This document shows positions 45,783 to 55,091 of a stretch of 64,000 nt of DNA, piece by piece. The position numbers were made by a program, and so were the translations under genes. The number at the start of each line of letters is the position of its first letter. Position 1 is the first letter of the stretch. The notes below the pieces were generated by a model, which was not told the origin of the DNA, searched no databases, and worked only from the letters and a program-made list of their open reading frames with translations. The stretch is from positions 1-64,000 of the forward strand of contig CAZXFT010000014.1 of the NCBI GenBank assembly GCA_964640655.1, read 5' to 3'. Origin of the DNA: BJGO01 sp964640655. Lineage in GTDB: Bacteria; Bacteroidota; Bacteroidia; Chitinophagales; UBA10324.

Positions 45783-47013
45783 TCATCTTGCCGGTGCGCC
45801 ATTTAAAACTTTGCCCGTTCCAAAGGTTGATATAGTCCTGCTCGCGTCTCAACTCCATCCAGCTTGAGCAACGTTCATTGTATCTTTCAAGAAAAACAAA
45901 TTCTGTTTGTGAAGGTAGATTAGTGTAAGTCCATATTTCACCGGCTTTAAACTTGTAGCACTTCTGTGGTGCTCCAAACATCAGGTACACTAACCCCGGA
46001 TCAGTTTTCCAGCCTGCACGATACGTGGTAAAGAGTCTGTTAGCGAATTCAACTCGGTTGTAGTACAAGCGGATAGATTGTTTGGCTAATTGTGCCGAAC
46101 CGCAACGCGCTATCCAAAAAGAATCCAATTGTAACTTAAAATCACTTGCTTTTAACAATTTATTGTATTCATCATTTCTGCTGATATATCGTAAGGGTTC
46201 AATCAGATCTTCAGCTGTTTCAAGTTCTGGAAAATTGTTGTTATGTACTAATAACTGTAACCCAATGCTATCTATTGAGCGACGAATCTCATAAAAGCCT
46301 GTCGACTGAAAGGTTATTGGAGTAACGGTTGAAAAATTAAAAAGGGTATCGCGTTCAGAAGGTAGTCCTGCATTCACATCCTTAAAAAAAATTGGCGCTG
46401 CCGGAGTGGGGTAGAAAGTAAATCGTTCAGCAAGCAGCGTATCCGTATTGCTGAAGTGCTGAATGAAATATGAATTGCCGGTATGCAGATAGTGTGGATG
46501 AATGATATTTTGAAGACTGTCAGTGATTCGGTAGAAGGCACTGTTGCCCGAGTGTTCTTTATTAAAAGGTATCACCTGTTTGTAGTAAATCGTAGAGTCA
46601 GATGAATATAGTTTTATCTGAAGCCATCCTTTCTCATTTCGTTTTATCGGAAGAAATAAACTTAAAGAAGTATCCCGAATAGTATTCACTTCATACTTTG
46701 ACAAAATTCTATCAATAAGCGGAGGCCAGTAAAATTTATCATTACTTCCTATATCTTTCATGGCCATGCTTTGAAGTGAAATCTTTGCAGGCAAATTTTT
46801 AGCCTCATTATATTCACTGAATTTTAGAGTGATAAACATCACGCTGCTATCGTTAGTAATATGTTGCAATACAAATGATGCCGGTAAATCGTTTGCACAG
46901 TTGTTAAAGCGACTCATCATACTTACACCACCTGCCTGTTCATAGCTTTTACAGGCTGAGATAAATAGCATGATACATGCAAGAATTAATGTGTTACTTG
47001 AATTGAAACGCAT
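45766..47013 (-). CDS. GWxTD-domain lipoprotein
   Basis: A 415-aa predicted lipoprotein from the ATG at 47013 (MRFNSSNTLILACIMLFISAC); a longer reading to 47133 would put 40 unlikely residues before the signal. The C-terminal GWxTD domain is clear: TYRAGWKTDPGLVYLMFGAP, GEIWTYTNLPSQTEFVFLER, then a C-terminal basic and aromatic region. The domain is widespread in Bacteroidota and Acidobacteria and of unknown function. The gene is divergent from the M43 protease gene. Confidence 0.9.
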   Translation of the reverse strand: MRFNSSNTLILACIMLFISACKSYEQAGGVSMMSRFNNCANDLPASFVLQHITNDSSVMFITLKFSEYNEAKNLPAKISLQSMAMKDIGSNDKFYWPPLIDRILSKYEVNTIRDTSLSLFLPIKRNEKGWLQIKLYSSDSTIYYKQVIPFNKEHSGNSAFYRITDSLQNIIHPHYLHTGNSYFIQHFSNTDTLLAERFTFYPTPAAPIFFKDVNAGLPSERDTLFNFSTVTPITFQSTGFYEIRRSIDSIGLQLLVHNNNFPELETAEDLIEPLRYISRNDEYNKLLKASDFKLQLDSFWIARCGSAQLAKQSIRLYYNRVEFANRLFTTYRAGWKTDPGLVYLMFGAPQKCYKFKAGEIWTYTNLPSQTEFVFLERYNERCSSWMELRREQDYINLWNGQSFKWRTGKMISEQQ

Positions 47014-47117
47014 GATTTTGTTAGCGAGTAAAAATAAGTTTTGGCAGAACTCGTTGTTATTAACCCTAAAATTCACTTCACGTACTTTATTTATCTTTAT
47101 CCTTGAAAATAACGTTA

Positions 47118-48689
47118 ATGAAGCGCATCTCATTCTTTATACTCACCTTATTTCTGATTCAAAATATTAATGCAGTTGCGCAAACTGAGCAACGATGTCA
47201 CACCCACGAATTCCGTGAATTAGAACTGCAACAAAATCCGTCTTTATCAAATCTGATTCTGCAAAATGAAAATCAGATGCAGGATTGGATTCAGAACAAT
47301 AAAACTTATGCAAATCGCAGTATAGTTACCATTCCTGTTGTGGTGCATATTGTTTTTCCTCAGGATCAATTGTTCACCACAGTAACAGATTACGATGTGG
47401 CCAGCCAGATAGATGCCATGAACGAAGACTATCGTCGTCAGAATGTTGACGCCAATAAAACACCATCGTTATTTCAACCGGATGCATCTGATCTGGAAAT
47501 ACAATTTTGTTTAGCCAAACGCACACCGGATAATCTGCCCACTACCGGAATCTTATACGAACCAAACATCATTCAGGAGTGGGATGGCTCACAGTTTAAC
47601 GAGTTGAAACAATTTGCCTGGCCTAAAGAAAAGTACCTGAACATTTGGGTTTGTAAGATGGCGAACAGCGTTATCGGTTATGCAACATTCCCTACAACAA
47701 CTGAAATTGATGGTGTTGTAATAGCCAGTCGTGCCTTTGGTCGTTTAAGCTCTAATCTATCCGGCAACTACAACCTCGGCCGTACCGGCACACACGAGGT
47801 AGGACACTGGCTTAATGTGTATCACGTCAATGGAGACGACGGATCTCAATGCACCGGCAGCGATTTCTGCGACGACACCCCCAATCAAGGTTCACAGAAT
47901 TATGGATGTCCTACTTTTCCTAACGCTTCCTGTAGCAACGTAAGCGATATGTTTATGAACTACCTCGACTATACGCGCGACAGCTGCATGAACTTGTTCA
48001 CAAACAATCAGAAGCAACGTATGTGGGCTACTCTCAATACCGTTCGTTCAAGTATACTTTCCTCAACGGGCTGTGTATCTGCTGTTGACAACAACGACGA
48101 TATTGTTGTTTCCGGCATCCTCTATCCGTCAGGTACGGTAAACAAACGAAGCATTGCTCCACAGGTACGTATCTATAATAATGGTACCAACAACATCACG
48201 TCCTGCACATTGTATTATGGGTTTTTAGGGCAGGATATTTTTCAACATTCCTGGACCGGAAACCTTCCCTCCAAAGAATCTGAAATTGTTGTGCTGCCAA
48301 AAATTATGGATTCGATAGGTTACTCCATTTTTATGTGCTATGCACGCAACCTTAATAATGGAGTTGTTGAATTCGATACCGTTAACAATTTTATGTCGCG
48401 CCGCATATATGTACCTGCCGACGCTGTAAAAGATACGGTAGGCAAAAACATACTCATTTATCCGAATCCGTCTGCGGGTACCTACACTCTTAAATTCGAT
48501 TCTCTGGTTGTTGACGATTATACACTTGAAATGTTTAATGTCATAGGTCAAATGATTCCGGTAGATGTGCAATACAACACACTCAATGAGTTGCAGGTTA
48601 GTTTAATGCAGGCACCACCGGGTGTTTATTTTATTCGCATCCGCAATGGCCGAAACGATTTTAGTGGTAAACTATTAAAACAGAAATAG
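47118..48689 (+). CDS. M43 (pappalysin-like) zinc metalloprotease with T9SS type A domain
   Basis: A 523-aa secreted protease from the ATG at 47118 (MKRISFFILTLFLIQNINAVAQ); the ATG at 47103 only adds five residues. The zinc motif HEVGHWLNVYH is at 226-236 in the extended HExxHxxxxxH form, and a Met-turn-like DMFMNYLDYT follows, as in family M43/cytophagalysin. The propeptide covers about 23-75. A sorting domain begins at about 450 with IYPNPSAGTYTLKF. It is an extracellular peptidase; its target is unknown. The next gene, a small lipoprotein, starts 3 nt later. Confidence 0.94.
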   Translation: MKRISFFILTLFLIQNINAVAQTEQRCHTHEFRELELQQNPSLSNLILQNENQMQDWIQNNKTYANRSIVTIPVVVHIVFPQDQLFTTVTDYDVASQIDAMNEDYRRQNVDANKTPSLFQPDASDLEIQFCLAKRTPDNLPTTGILYEPNIIQEWDGSQFNELKQFAWPKEKYLNIWVCKMANSVIGYATFPTTTEIDGVVIASRAFGRLSSNLSGNYNLGRTGTHEVGHWLNVYHVNGDDGSQCTGSDFCDDTPNQGSQNYGCPTFPNASCSNVSDMFMNYLDYTRDSCMNLFTNNQKQRMWATLNTVRSSILSSTGCVSAVDNNDDIVVSGILYPSGTVNKRSIAPQVRIYNNGTNNITSCTLYYGFLGQDIFQHSWTGNLPSKESEIVVLPKIMDSIGYSIFMCYARNLNNGVVEFDTVNNFMSRRIYVPADAVKDTVGKNILIYPNPSAGTYTLKFDSLVVDDYTLEMFNVIGQMIPVDVQYNTLNELQVSLMQAPPGVYFIRIRNGRNDFSGKLLKQK

Positions 48690-48692
48690 CAT

Positions 48693-49136
48693 ATGCGTTA
48701 TCTCATTCTCTTTGTAGTTACTGCGGCATTATGGACTTCTTGCATCAAACCACCTGACTATAGCAAGGTGCCGTCCATTACTTTTATGCGATTCAGCAAT
48801 CCAACTGTTCAGGCATTCTCCGATTCTGTACAGTTAGTGCTTTCGTTTACTGATGGCGATGGTGATATTGGTCCGCTTTCAGATAACGACACCACACTCA
48901 ATCTTTTCCTCACCGACTCCCGCGACAACTCGGTTAAAAAATATCAGTTGCCTAATATTACACCTTCCGGTTCTGTCAAAGCAATTTCCGGAGAGATTAC
49001 CGTAACCATAGGACCTTTTGCATGCAAAGCCGGTGTAGACACCGATCAACTCACTTACAGCATCCGCGTTAAAGACCGTTCAGGTAATCTGAGCAACGCT
49101 GCGGTAACAAGCGCGCTTAATATCATCTGCAACTAA
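48693..49136 (+). CDS. Small 'DGDGDIG' lipoprotein, paralog of the one at 17004
   Basis: A 147-aa predicted lipoprotein (signal VTAALWTSC). LSFTDGDGDIGPLSDNDTTL and RVKDRSGNLSNAAVTSALNI match the layout of the protein at 17004-17459. It lies 3 nt downstream of the M43 protease gene, so the two are probably co-expressed. The TAA stop at 49134-49136 interlocks with the stop of the convergent ABC transporter gene. Function is unknown. Confidence 0.82.
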   Translation: MRYLILFVVTAALWTSCIKPPDYSKVPSITFMRFSNPTVQAFSDSVQLVLSFTDGDGDIGPLSDNDTTLNLFLTDSRDNSVKKYQLPNITPSGSVKAISGEITVTIGPFACKAGVDTDQLTYSIRVKDRSGNLSNAAVTSALNIICN

Positions 49137-50893
49137 GCATTGGCAAGTTCCTGCTTGCGTTCACCAATTTGCTGACGCCACATCGCATAGTACAAACCTT
49201 TCATCTCCAGCAAATCGCTGTGGCGTCCACTTTCAGCCATAGTGCCTTTTTCCAAAACATATATTCTATCGGCGTGCATAATCGTACTCAAGCGATGTGC
49301 TATCAAAATAGTTATCACATTTTTATCAGCATTAATCTGCCGTATTGTGTTCGATATCTCCTCTTCGGTAATAGAATCCAGAGCCGATGTAGCTTCATCA
49401 AATACTATCAGGTTAGGCTTACGCAATAATGCACGTGCAATGCTGAGTCTTTGTTTCTCACCACCGCTCACTTTAACGCCACCTTCACCTATGGTGGTAT
49501 CCAATCCCTTTTCTGCCCGCATCAATAAGTTATGGCATGCTGCTTTCGACAAGGCCTGCATCATTTCCTCATTGCTAACTGAAGGATTCACAAATAAAAG
49601 ATTCTCGCGAATGGTGCCTGCAAACAATTGTGTTTCCTGAGTAACAAATCCAATCTGCCTGCGAAGGTCATTCAATTCAATGTCTTTACTGTTAATTTGG
49701 TTGTAGTGTATGCTGCCGCTAACCGGATGATACAGGCCCACTAACAATTTCACCAGGGTGGACTTGCCCGAACCCGATGGGCCAACAAAAGCAATGGTTT
49801 CACCGCGCTTTACTTCAAAGCTAATCTTGTCCACGGCATAACCTCTGGCACTTTGATGTTTAAACATAACGTCATCAAAAGCAATATGCTCCAGTGCCGT
49901 CAATGTTTTGGGTTTGGCAGGAATTTTCTCCGGCTCGGTTTGCAGTATGCGTTGAAAATTCTGAAGCGATACTTCTGCTTCGCGATACACTAAGATAATA
50001 TTACCCAACTCCTGCAGTGGTCCGAAAATGAAGAAGGAATAAATAAAGAAGGTAACAAACTGACCTTTGGTCAGGTTTTCATGAAAAATCAGCATCATCA
50101 TCAGAAATAATATACTGTTGCGCAGAAAATTCACAATGGTGCCTTGTATAAAGCTAATACTGCGTATATACTTCACCTTTTGAAGTTCCAGTCCTAATAT
50201 TTTTATTGTGGTATTGTTAAGTCGGCATATTTCCTGCTGGGCCAGTCCTAAACTTTTCACCAACTCAATATTGCGCAAAGACTCCGTAGTAGAACCACTC
50301 AGTGCAGTGGTTTCACCTACTATTCGCTTCTGAATAACCTTAATCTTTTTACTCAGCACCGAACTCACCATACCCAGTATCGGTATTGCCGCCAGATACA
50401 AAGGCCCTATGTACCAACTCATCATCAGCGACAAACCCATCACCCACACAATGCCAACCAGACTGGTAAAAAGGATATTCACAAAAGAAGAAATCAGCTT
50501 CTCCACATCGGTGCGCACCTTTTGCAATATGCCTAGTGTTTCGCCGCTGCGCTGATCTTCAAACACCTGATAGGGCAGTTCCAGAGAATGCTTCAATCCG
50601 TCGGTATAAATCTGTGCTCCAAGCTTCAGCGTGATGGTATTCAGAAAATAATCCTGAAAATTTTTAGCAATGCGCGACACCATAGCTGCACCTATGGCCA
50701 GGCCTATATATTTCAGAACCTGCAGTGTATATGTTTCATAGTCGTACTCCGTATGGTGATCCAGTAACTTATCAATGATAATACCCAGAATCCAGGGGTC
50801 CATCATACTGAACACCTGATTCACTGCCGCCAGCAAAAGAGTAATCAAAATCAGCGGCGAATAAGGCCGCAGATACTGCATCAATAATTTCAT
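49133..50893 (-). CDS. ABC exporter, fused membrane and ATPase domains (MsbA-like)
   Basis: A 586-aa half-transporter. About six membrane helices cover 1-310. The ATPase domain covers about 335-575, with Walker A GPSGSGKSTLV, the Q-loop in FVTQETQLF, signature VSGGEKQRLSIARALL, Walker B NLIVFDEATSALDS and the H-loop in ILIAHRLST. It would act as a homodimer that exports lipids, drugs or peptides; the cargo is not evident and no partner gene is beside it. Confidence 0.95.
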   Translation of the reverse strand: MKLLMQYLRPYSPLILITLLLAAVNQVFSMMDPWILGIIIDKLLDHHTEYDYETYTLQVLKYIGLAIGAAMVSRIAKNFQDYFLNTITLKLGAQIYTDGLKHSLELPYQVFEDQRSGETLGILQKVRTDVEKLISSFVNILFTSLVGIVWVMGLSLMMSWYIGPLYLAAIPILGMVSSVLSKKIKVIQKRIVGETTALSGSTTESLRNIELVKSLGLAQQEICRLNNTTIKILGLELQKVKYIRSISFIQGTIVNFLRNSILFLMMMLIFHENLTKGQFVTFFIYSFFIFGPLQELGNIILVYREAEVSLQNFQRILQTEPEKIPAKPKTLTALEHIAFDDVMFKHQSARGYAVDKISFEVKRGETIAFVGPSGSGKSTLVKLLVGLYHPVSGSIHYNQINSKDIELNDLRRQIGFVTQETQLFAGTIRENLLFVNPSVSNEEMMQALSKAACHNLLMRAEKGLDTTIGEGGVKVSGGEKQRLSIARALLRKPNLIVFDEATSALDSITEEEISNTIRQINADKNVITILIAHRLSTIMHADRIYVLEKGTMAESGRHSDLLEMKGLYYAMWRQQIGERKQELANA

Positions 50894-50972
50894 AGAATAC
50901 TAATTATGTAAAATGAAGCGGCTAAGTTCATGGAAAAGTTTTTACGGGGTAAAATATTCACCGCTAATTTTT

Positions 50973-51050
50973 AGGCGTGTCCCTTCGGGCAGGGTAGTGT
51001 ACTGCAAGTCCTCGCTGCGCTTCGGGCATTCAATTCTATCCCTAACGAGG
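50973..51050. repeat. REP-like intergenic element
   Basis: This short, GC-rich, hairpin-prone stretch contains GGCGTGTCCCTTCGGGCAGGG, then CAAGTCCTCGCTGCGCTTCG and CTATCCCTAACGAGGTC. From memory it resembles a dispersed element seen between genes in many Bacteroidota. It sits between the ABC gene and the propeller-like gene and runs into the 3' end of the latter, providing its stop codon at 51042-51044. Confidence 0.6.
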
Positions 51051-52262
51051 TCTTAACCGCCTGATAGCTACTTCGCCATTTAAATAAAAGCCTAATAAAT
51101 AATTGCCATTCTTTGTAATCATAATACGTATTAATTTTCGGGTAGTATCATTTGAGGATTTTTCATTGTTTTCGGAAATAAGCGGATTGTAATCATGAAA
51201 ATATATTGGTGAATAAGTTATTTCAAATGACTCATACACATTTATCATTCTGATAACTGTATCGTATTCCAATACAAGAATTGAATCGTTATAAAACCAA
51301 GGGAGTGTATATTGTATTGGTAGTTTATAAAAATTTTGTAATGTTTCTCCATCTTTATTCAGTAAAAAATAATTAGTAGTAAAATCGTACAACTTGCTTC
51401 TTTCTGACTGATATGTATATTTTTTAGCTGGTTTTCTTTCATTGTATAACATTAACTCGCCATTGGGGCTGCTTGCAATTACACGCAGATCAGACGTATT
51501 GTTTTGGTGAGTACTGTAATTCAATTCATTTTCCCATACCTCAGTTTTATAGTCCCATATATCAAGTTCTTCATCGTTTTGAGGCATAGAACGGGGAATA
51601 CTTCGGTGTATATAAAGTTTTGTACCTATAATACTGATAGAGGATATGTTTTGAAGTTTTTCAGGGTCCTTAAGTTTTTTTATGGTTTTGTTATCAGCAG
51701 GATTATAAATTTCCAAAGCAGATTCATAGGAGTCATCATCACCAAATTTATCTGAAGATTTAACTAGCTTATTTTCTTTTATATCGGTTGAATAGAATAC
51801 CATGATATTTTCCTGACTTATAATAATCGGGCTAAAAAAATTGTTATAAAATGTACGAACTACAATGCTTTTATTGTTTTCTAAATTGAACTTTAAGAGA
51901 TAAAATTTTAAATCGTAGTCTGTATTTTCATTTTGTTTTTTAAGATCCCGACCTACCGCAAACAAGATGCTATCACCGCTAAAAAACAGATTAAATAGTG
52001 TGTAGTGAGTTGCAAATTGCTGCAGTACAGATGAACTGTTTAAGTCAATTATTGAAACACTGCTATCGTTACGGCCACTTATTGCTAGTAAATTGCCACT
52101 GTTGCTATAGGCATTATAGACACTATAAAAATTGTATGGCTTTACACCGGAAATTAATTCTAAAGATTTTGTTCTGTTACTATTATTTAACTCCTGGCCA
52201 TTTACTGCATAGTTAAATATTATAATTGCTAAAAGCGATTTAAGTAAATGAATGTATGGCAT
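51042..52262 (-). CDS. Exported beta-propeller-like protein, unknown
   Basis: A 406-aa protein with a signal peptide (LLAIIIFNYAVNGQ). Several segments recur in WD40/propeller style, such as SGNLLAISGRNDSSVSIIDL, SSPNGELMLYNE and the closing MITKNGNYLLGFYLNGEVAIRRL. No catalytic motif is visible. Its base composition is AT-rich. The last codons and the stop fall inside a REP-like element, so the C-terminus may have been altered by the insertion. Function is unknown. Confidence 0.7.
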   Translation of the reverse strand: MPYIHLLKSLLAIIIFNYAVNGQELNNSNRTKSLELISGVKPYNFYSVYNAYSNSGNLLAISGRNDSSVSIIDLNSSSVLQQFATHYTLFNLFFSGDSILFAVGRDLKKQNENTDYDLKFYLLKFNLENNKSIVVRTFYNNFFSPIIISQENIMVFYSTDIKENKLVKSSDKFGDDDSYESALEIYNPADNKTIKKLKDPEKLQNISSISIIGTKLYIHRSIPRSMPQNDEELDIWDYKTEVWENELNYSTHQNNTSDLRVIASSPNGELMLYNERKPAKKYTYQSERSKLYDFTTNYFLLNKDGETLQNFYKLPIQYTLPWFYNDSILVLEYDTVIRMINVYESFEITYSPIYFHDYNPLISENNEKSSNDTTRKLIRIMITKNGNYLLGFYLNGEVAIRRLRPR

Positions 52263-52438
52263 GATTATAATAATGGTAGTGAAATTATTAAGTAGATTAA
52301 TACTAACATGATTAAATGAAATGTAACGAATACAGTAGCAGTCTGTTTAATAACCTATGTCATAATTGTCAGTTTTGTTGCTATTAAGACAGATATACAT
52401 TAATCAAGTGGTCTACTCATTACTAATCGCACCTTACA

Positions 52439-52951
52439 TCACTCCTCCATCCCCAGCAACCCTCTGAATGTTACTTTATTCTCAGGCTGTTTCTTCAAAT
52501 TATTAATCATCATCAGCGAGCGCTCCAATCTTTTAGCACTGCTTTTCACACCATTTACATAATGAATAATAAACCGCTGCTTGCCTGCCGTCAGTTTTTC
52601 AAATCTTCTGAAACCTTCTTCATCCTGTTGCAGCAAGGCATCCAGTTCTTCCGATACACTCATACCATACTTGCTCTCATCCTGTGTCAGTGCTATCTGC
52701 ACGGCATCGCCGCGTTTCAGCTTCAGTTCGCGCAGTTTCTTATTACTGATGTTGATGTATCCGTCTCCTTCACCCAATGCCACAAATCCACCATGGAAAG
52801 TATAAACACCATTTACGGTGCACATAAACCGCTGCCGAAAGGTGCCGCCTGTTTTCTTAATAATCACAGCCGGTATATGTATGTAATGCATATTGTTCAT
52901 ATACGGCAACACACCAATCACACTTTTAAACGATACAGGATTCTTTAACAC
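52439..52951 (-). CDS. YdeI/OmpD-associated family protein (DUF1905-like)
   Basis: A 170-aa cytoplasmic protein. Residues of about 1-90 are like DUF1905 (SFKSVIGVLPYMNNMHYIHIPAVI, then TFHGGFVALGEGDGYINISN and LKRGDAVQIALTQD). Residues of about 105-155 resemble the YdeI/bacteriocin-protection domain (LLQQDEEGFRRFEKLTAGKQ, ending in a basic helix). The start is a GTG at 52951, with an in-frame stop just upstream. It follows the DUF6268 gene by 6 nt. Function is unknown. Confidence 0.8.
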   Translation of the reverse strand: MLKNPVSFKSVIGVLPYMNNMHYIHIPAVIIKKTGGTFRQRFMCTVNGVYTFHGGFVALGEGDGYINISNKKLRELKLKRGDAVQIALTQDESKYGMSVSEELDALLQQDEEGFRRFEKLTAGKQRFIIHYVNGVKSSAKRLERSLMMINNLKKQPENKVTFRGLLGMEE

Positions 52952-52957
52952 AATGCC

Positions 52958-54034
52958 TTACGGACTTACTATGTTAATACTAATCAATGCATAAAAAGTA
53001 TTGCCCAAGCTATTCAGCATAGCATAGGGTTGCTCACCAAAAAAGCCGCGGAAAAATTCTTTCCCCTGAGGAACATGGTCCACATCAAAACGATAATTGT
53101 ATCTGAATCCGGTTTGCACACTCAGCCATATAAACTGATAGAGGGAAAATTCATACATAGTACGAAAACGCAACTCGCCGCGTCGTATCTCCAGATTGTC
53201 GAAGGTACTTGTTAAACTGTTTTGCGAATTCAATTTATAACTATTGCCTTCCAGTTCGTAACCCAGAAACAACATATTGCGCGAGTTTACTGTGCGTCGT
53301 ATATGTGCGCGTGCAGGAAATAACACTTCTGTTCCCCATTTGCGGTTTAGCGAAGTCCAGTTCCACAGTATAATGGGTAAATAGTTGAGCTCACCCACAC
53401 GGTAGGTACGCGATACACCTATACCAATCATCCTACGGTCGCCGGTTTTCCAACCATATATAGCAGCGGCGCTGTAACGCAAATATTTTAATGAAGGAAT
53501 ACTATTCCATCCATAATCGCCATTCAAATCGGCTGATGCCTGAGCTATGATAAAGTTTCTTTCATTCAATGGTTTGAAAATGGTAGTGTTGAGTCCGGTG
53601 CTTCGCAGTCCATGGTTGCGTAGATTATTGCTCAACAAATTTTCAATAGAGTCATTATTAATTTGATAGCGTTGTTCCAGATAATTACCTCCCAGTTGAA
53701 TGATTATGTTATTGCGAGATATCACCGGAATATTGGCCATCAATCGAAGGCCTTGAGAAAAATCAGTTTTAACCGATGATGGTTTGTAACTGTCAATACT
53801 ACCTGCATTAATTTGATATGGTCCCTGAAAGTCATAACCTATACTAATCAGTTTCTGTGGACTGAGGTCAAATATCTTTGAGGTACAAAAGCGTTTAGTA
53901 CCTCCGCCGGCAAAGTTCAGATTGTCGTAGTTCTCTTCTTCGTCAATAACGGGTTCTACCTTCGTACTGTCAGTTACCTGTGCAGAAACCTGCAGGGAAA
54001 TAAAAACAAGTACAATCCACAAATACTGCTTCAT
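52958..54034 (-). CDS. Outer-membrane beta-barrel protein (DUF6268-like)
   Basis: A 358-aa exported protein with a signal peptide ending QVSAQ. Many amphipathic strands can be seen (for example GLRLMANIPVISRNNIIIQL and AIYGWKTGDRRMIGIGVS), and the protein ends FYALISINIVSP. It resembles the DUF6268 barrel family; this is a weak call. It forms a close-spaced set with the DUF2147 gene (1-nt gap) and the YdeI-like gene (6-nt gap). Confidence 0.72.
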   Translation of the reverse strand: MKQYLWIVLVFISLQVSAQVTDSTKVEPVIDEEENYDNLNFAGGGTKRFCTSKIFDLSPQKLISIGYDFQGPYQINAGSIDSYKPSSVKTDFSQGLRLMANIPVISRNNIIIQLGGNYLEQRYQINNDSIENLLSNNLRNHGLRSTGLNTTIFKPLNERNFIIAQASADLNGDYGWNSIPSLKYLRYSAAAIYGWKTGDRRMIGIGVSRTYRVGELNYLPIILWNWTSLNRKWGTEVLFPARAHIRRTVNSRNMLFLGYELEGNSYKLNSQNSLTSTFDNLEIRRGELRFRTMYEFSLYQFIWLSVQTGFRYNYRFDVDHVPQGKEFFRGFFGEQPYAMLNSLGNTFYALISINIVSP

Positions 54035-54035
54035 A

Positions 54036-54506
54036 TTATTTTGATTTTATTTCCTGCTTGGGCATTTCCAATCGCTTCCACACATCAGTTCTTCCTAATG
54101 CCGAAACACCAATGTAACCACGTATGTCAAGTGTGTTTTTATCTTTCATCTTAATGGTGCAATTATAAGTGCTGCCATTCTCAGGGTCGTAAATAGTACC
54201 ATCTTCCCAAAGTCCTTTACTTTTAAATTCAAAGTCTTTCAGCAAGCGATAACCCTTCAATGGCACTGTGCGCATACTTTCATCAGGATTGTTTTTGTCC
54301 ACTTTGGGTTGCTCCGTTACCGGGTCTAAAGGCTCGCGTAGCCACACAATTTTTCCGTAGTATTTGTTTCCAACTTTTTCAATTTTAACACGTGCTTTTC
54401 CATTGCTAGGTTCCCAAACGCCTATCAGGTCGTCGCCGTCATCCTGTGCCATTGAAAATTGTGTAAATGCTGCAAGCGTAATGATTAGGGCTAATATTTT
54501 TTTCAT
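54036..54506 (-). CDS. DUF2147 periplasmic protein
   Basis: A 156-aa exported protein (signal peptide ending FSMAQ). The mature part DDLIGVWEPSNGKARVKIEK, the GYRLLKDFEFKSKGLWEDG block and YDPENGSTYNCTIKMKD with RGYIGVSALGRTDVW are diagnostic for DUF2147 (PF09917). The family is a lipocalin-like small barrel of unknown role; the fold suggests binding of a small hydrophobic ligand. It is the second gene of the set that starts with the lipoprotein at 55031. Confidence 0.93.
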   Translation of the reverse strand: MKKILALIITLAAFTQFSMAQDDGDDLIGVWEPSNGKARVKIEKVGNKYYGKIVWLREPLDPVTEQPKVDKNNPDESMRTVPLKGYRLLKDFEFKSKGLWEDGTIYDPENGSTYNCTIKMKDKNTLDIRGYIGVSALGRTDVWKRLEMPKQEIKSK

Positions 54507-54515
54507 TGTTCAAGT

Positions 54516-55031
54516 TTATTTTTTAATAGTTACTTCGAATGTTAAAGAGGCTTTAAAACGTACAGGCACGCTCGTATCATTTTTTACATCAGCATCTGCA
54601 ATCAGATATATTGTAGGTTGTTTAAACGCATCTGCCACATCAGCTTCTGCTGCTACTGTCATATTTAGTTCGTCAAGTCCTTGCGGAACAGGATTCACTA
54701 CTGCTATTTGAGTCATTTCAGTTTTATCGGAGCTCAATTGTAATACAATGCTATTCATATTATCGAAGTGCAGGCTATCCTCGTTTTGTAAAGTTGCTTT
54801 TACAAGTTTCACTTTCTTAATCTGATCTTCGGCAAGTTGTTCCAAACCAGCTGCAGCGGCTAATTGCATAGTGTGACTTAATTGTAAGGTGTTGGATCCT
54901 TCAAATACCATATCCTCCGAAACAAATTCTACATCGTTTATTTCGTATGTAATAACGGCTTTCTCACGAACGCATCCGTTCATAAAAAATGCGATGGTAA
55001 ATAAGAATAATAGACTCTTAAATGTTCTCAT
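54516..55031 (-). CDS. Small lipoprotein of unknown function
   Basis: A 171-aa predicted lipoprotein from the ATG at 55031 (MRTFKSLLFLFTIAFFMNGC); a longer reading to 55088 lacks support. The mature part is mostly strand and turn, with TLQLSHTMQLAAAAGLEQLA and an end FKASLTFEVTIKK. I do not recognise the family. It starts the four-gene set that continues with DUF2147, DUF6268 and YdeI-like; 60 bp separate it from bioF. Confidence 0.7.
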   Translation of the reverse strand: MRTFKSLLFLFTIAFFMNGCVREKAVITYEINDVEFVSEDMVFEGSNTLQLSHTMQLAAAAGLEQLAEDQIKKVKLVKATLQNEDSLHFDNMNSIVLQLSSDKTEMTQIAVVNPVPQGLDELNMTVAAEADVADAFKQPTIYLIADADVKNDTSVPVRFKASLTFEVTIKK

Positions 55032-55091
55032 AAGGTGATGTTTAAATTTTTCTGTTGATGAAAATAAGGAGCAAAACCTGAACGGCAAAGT

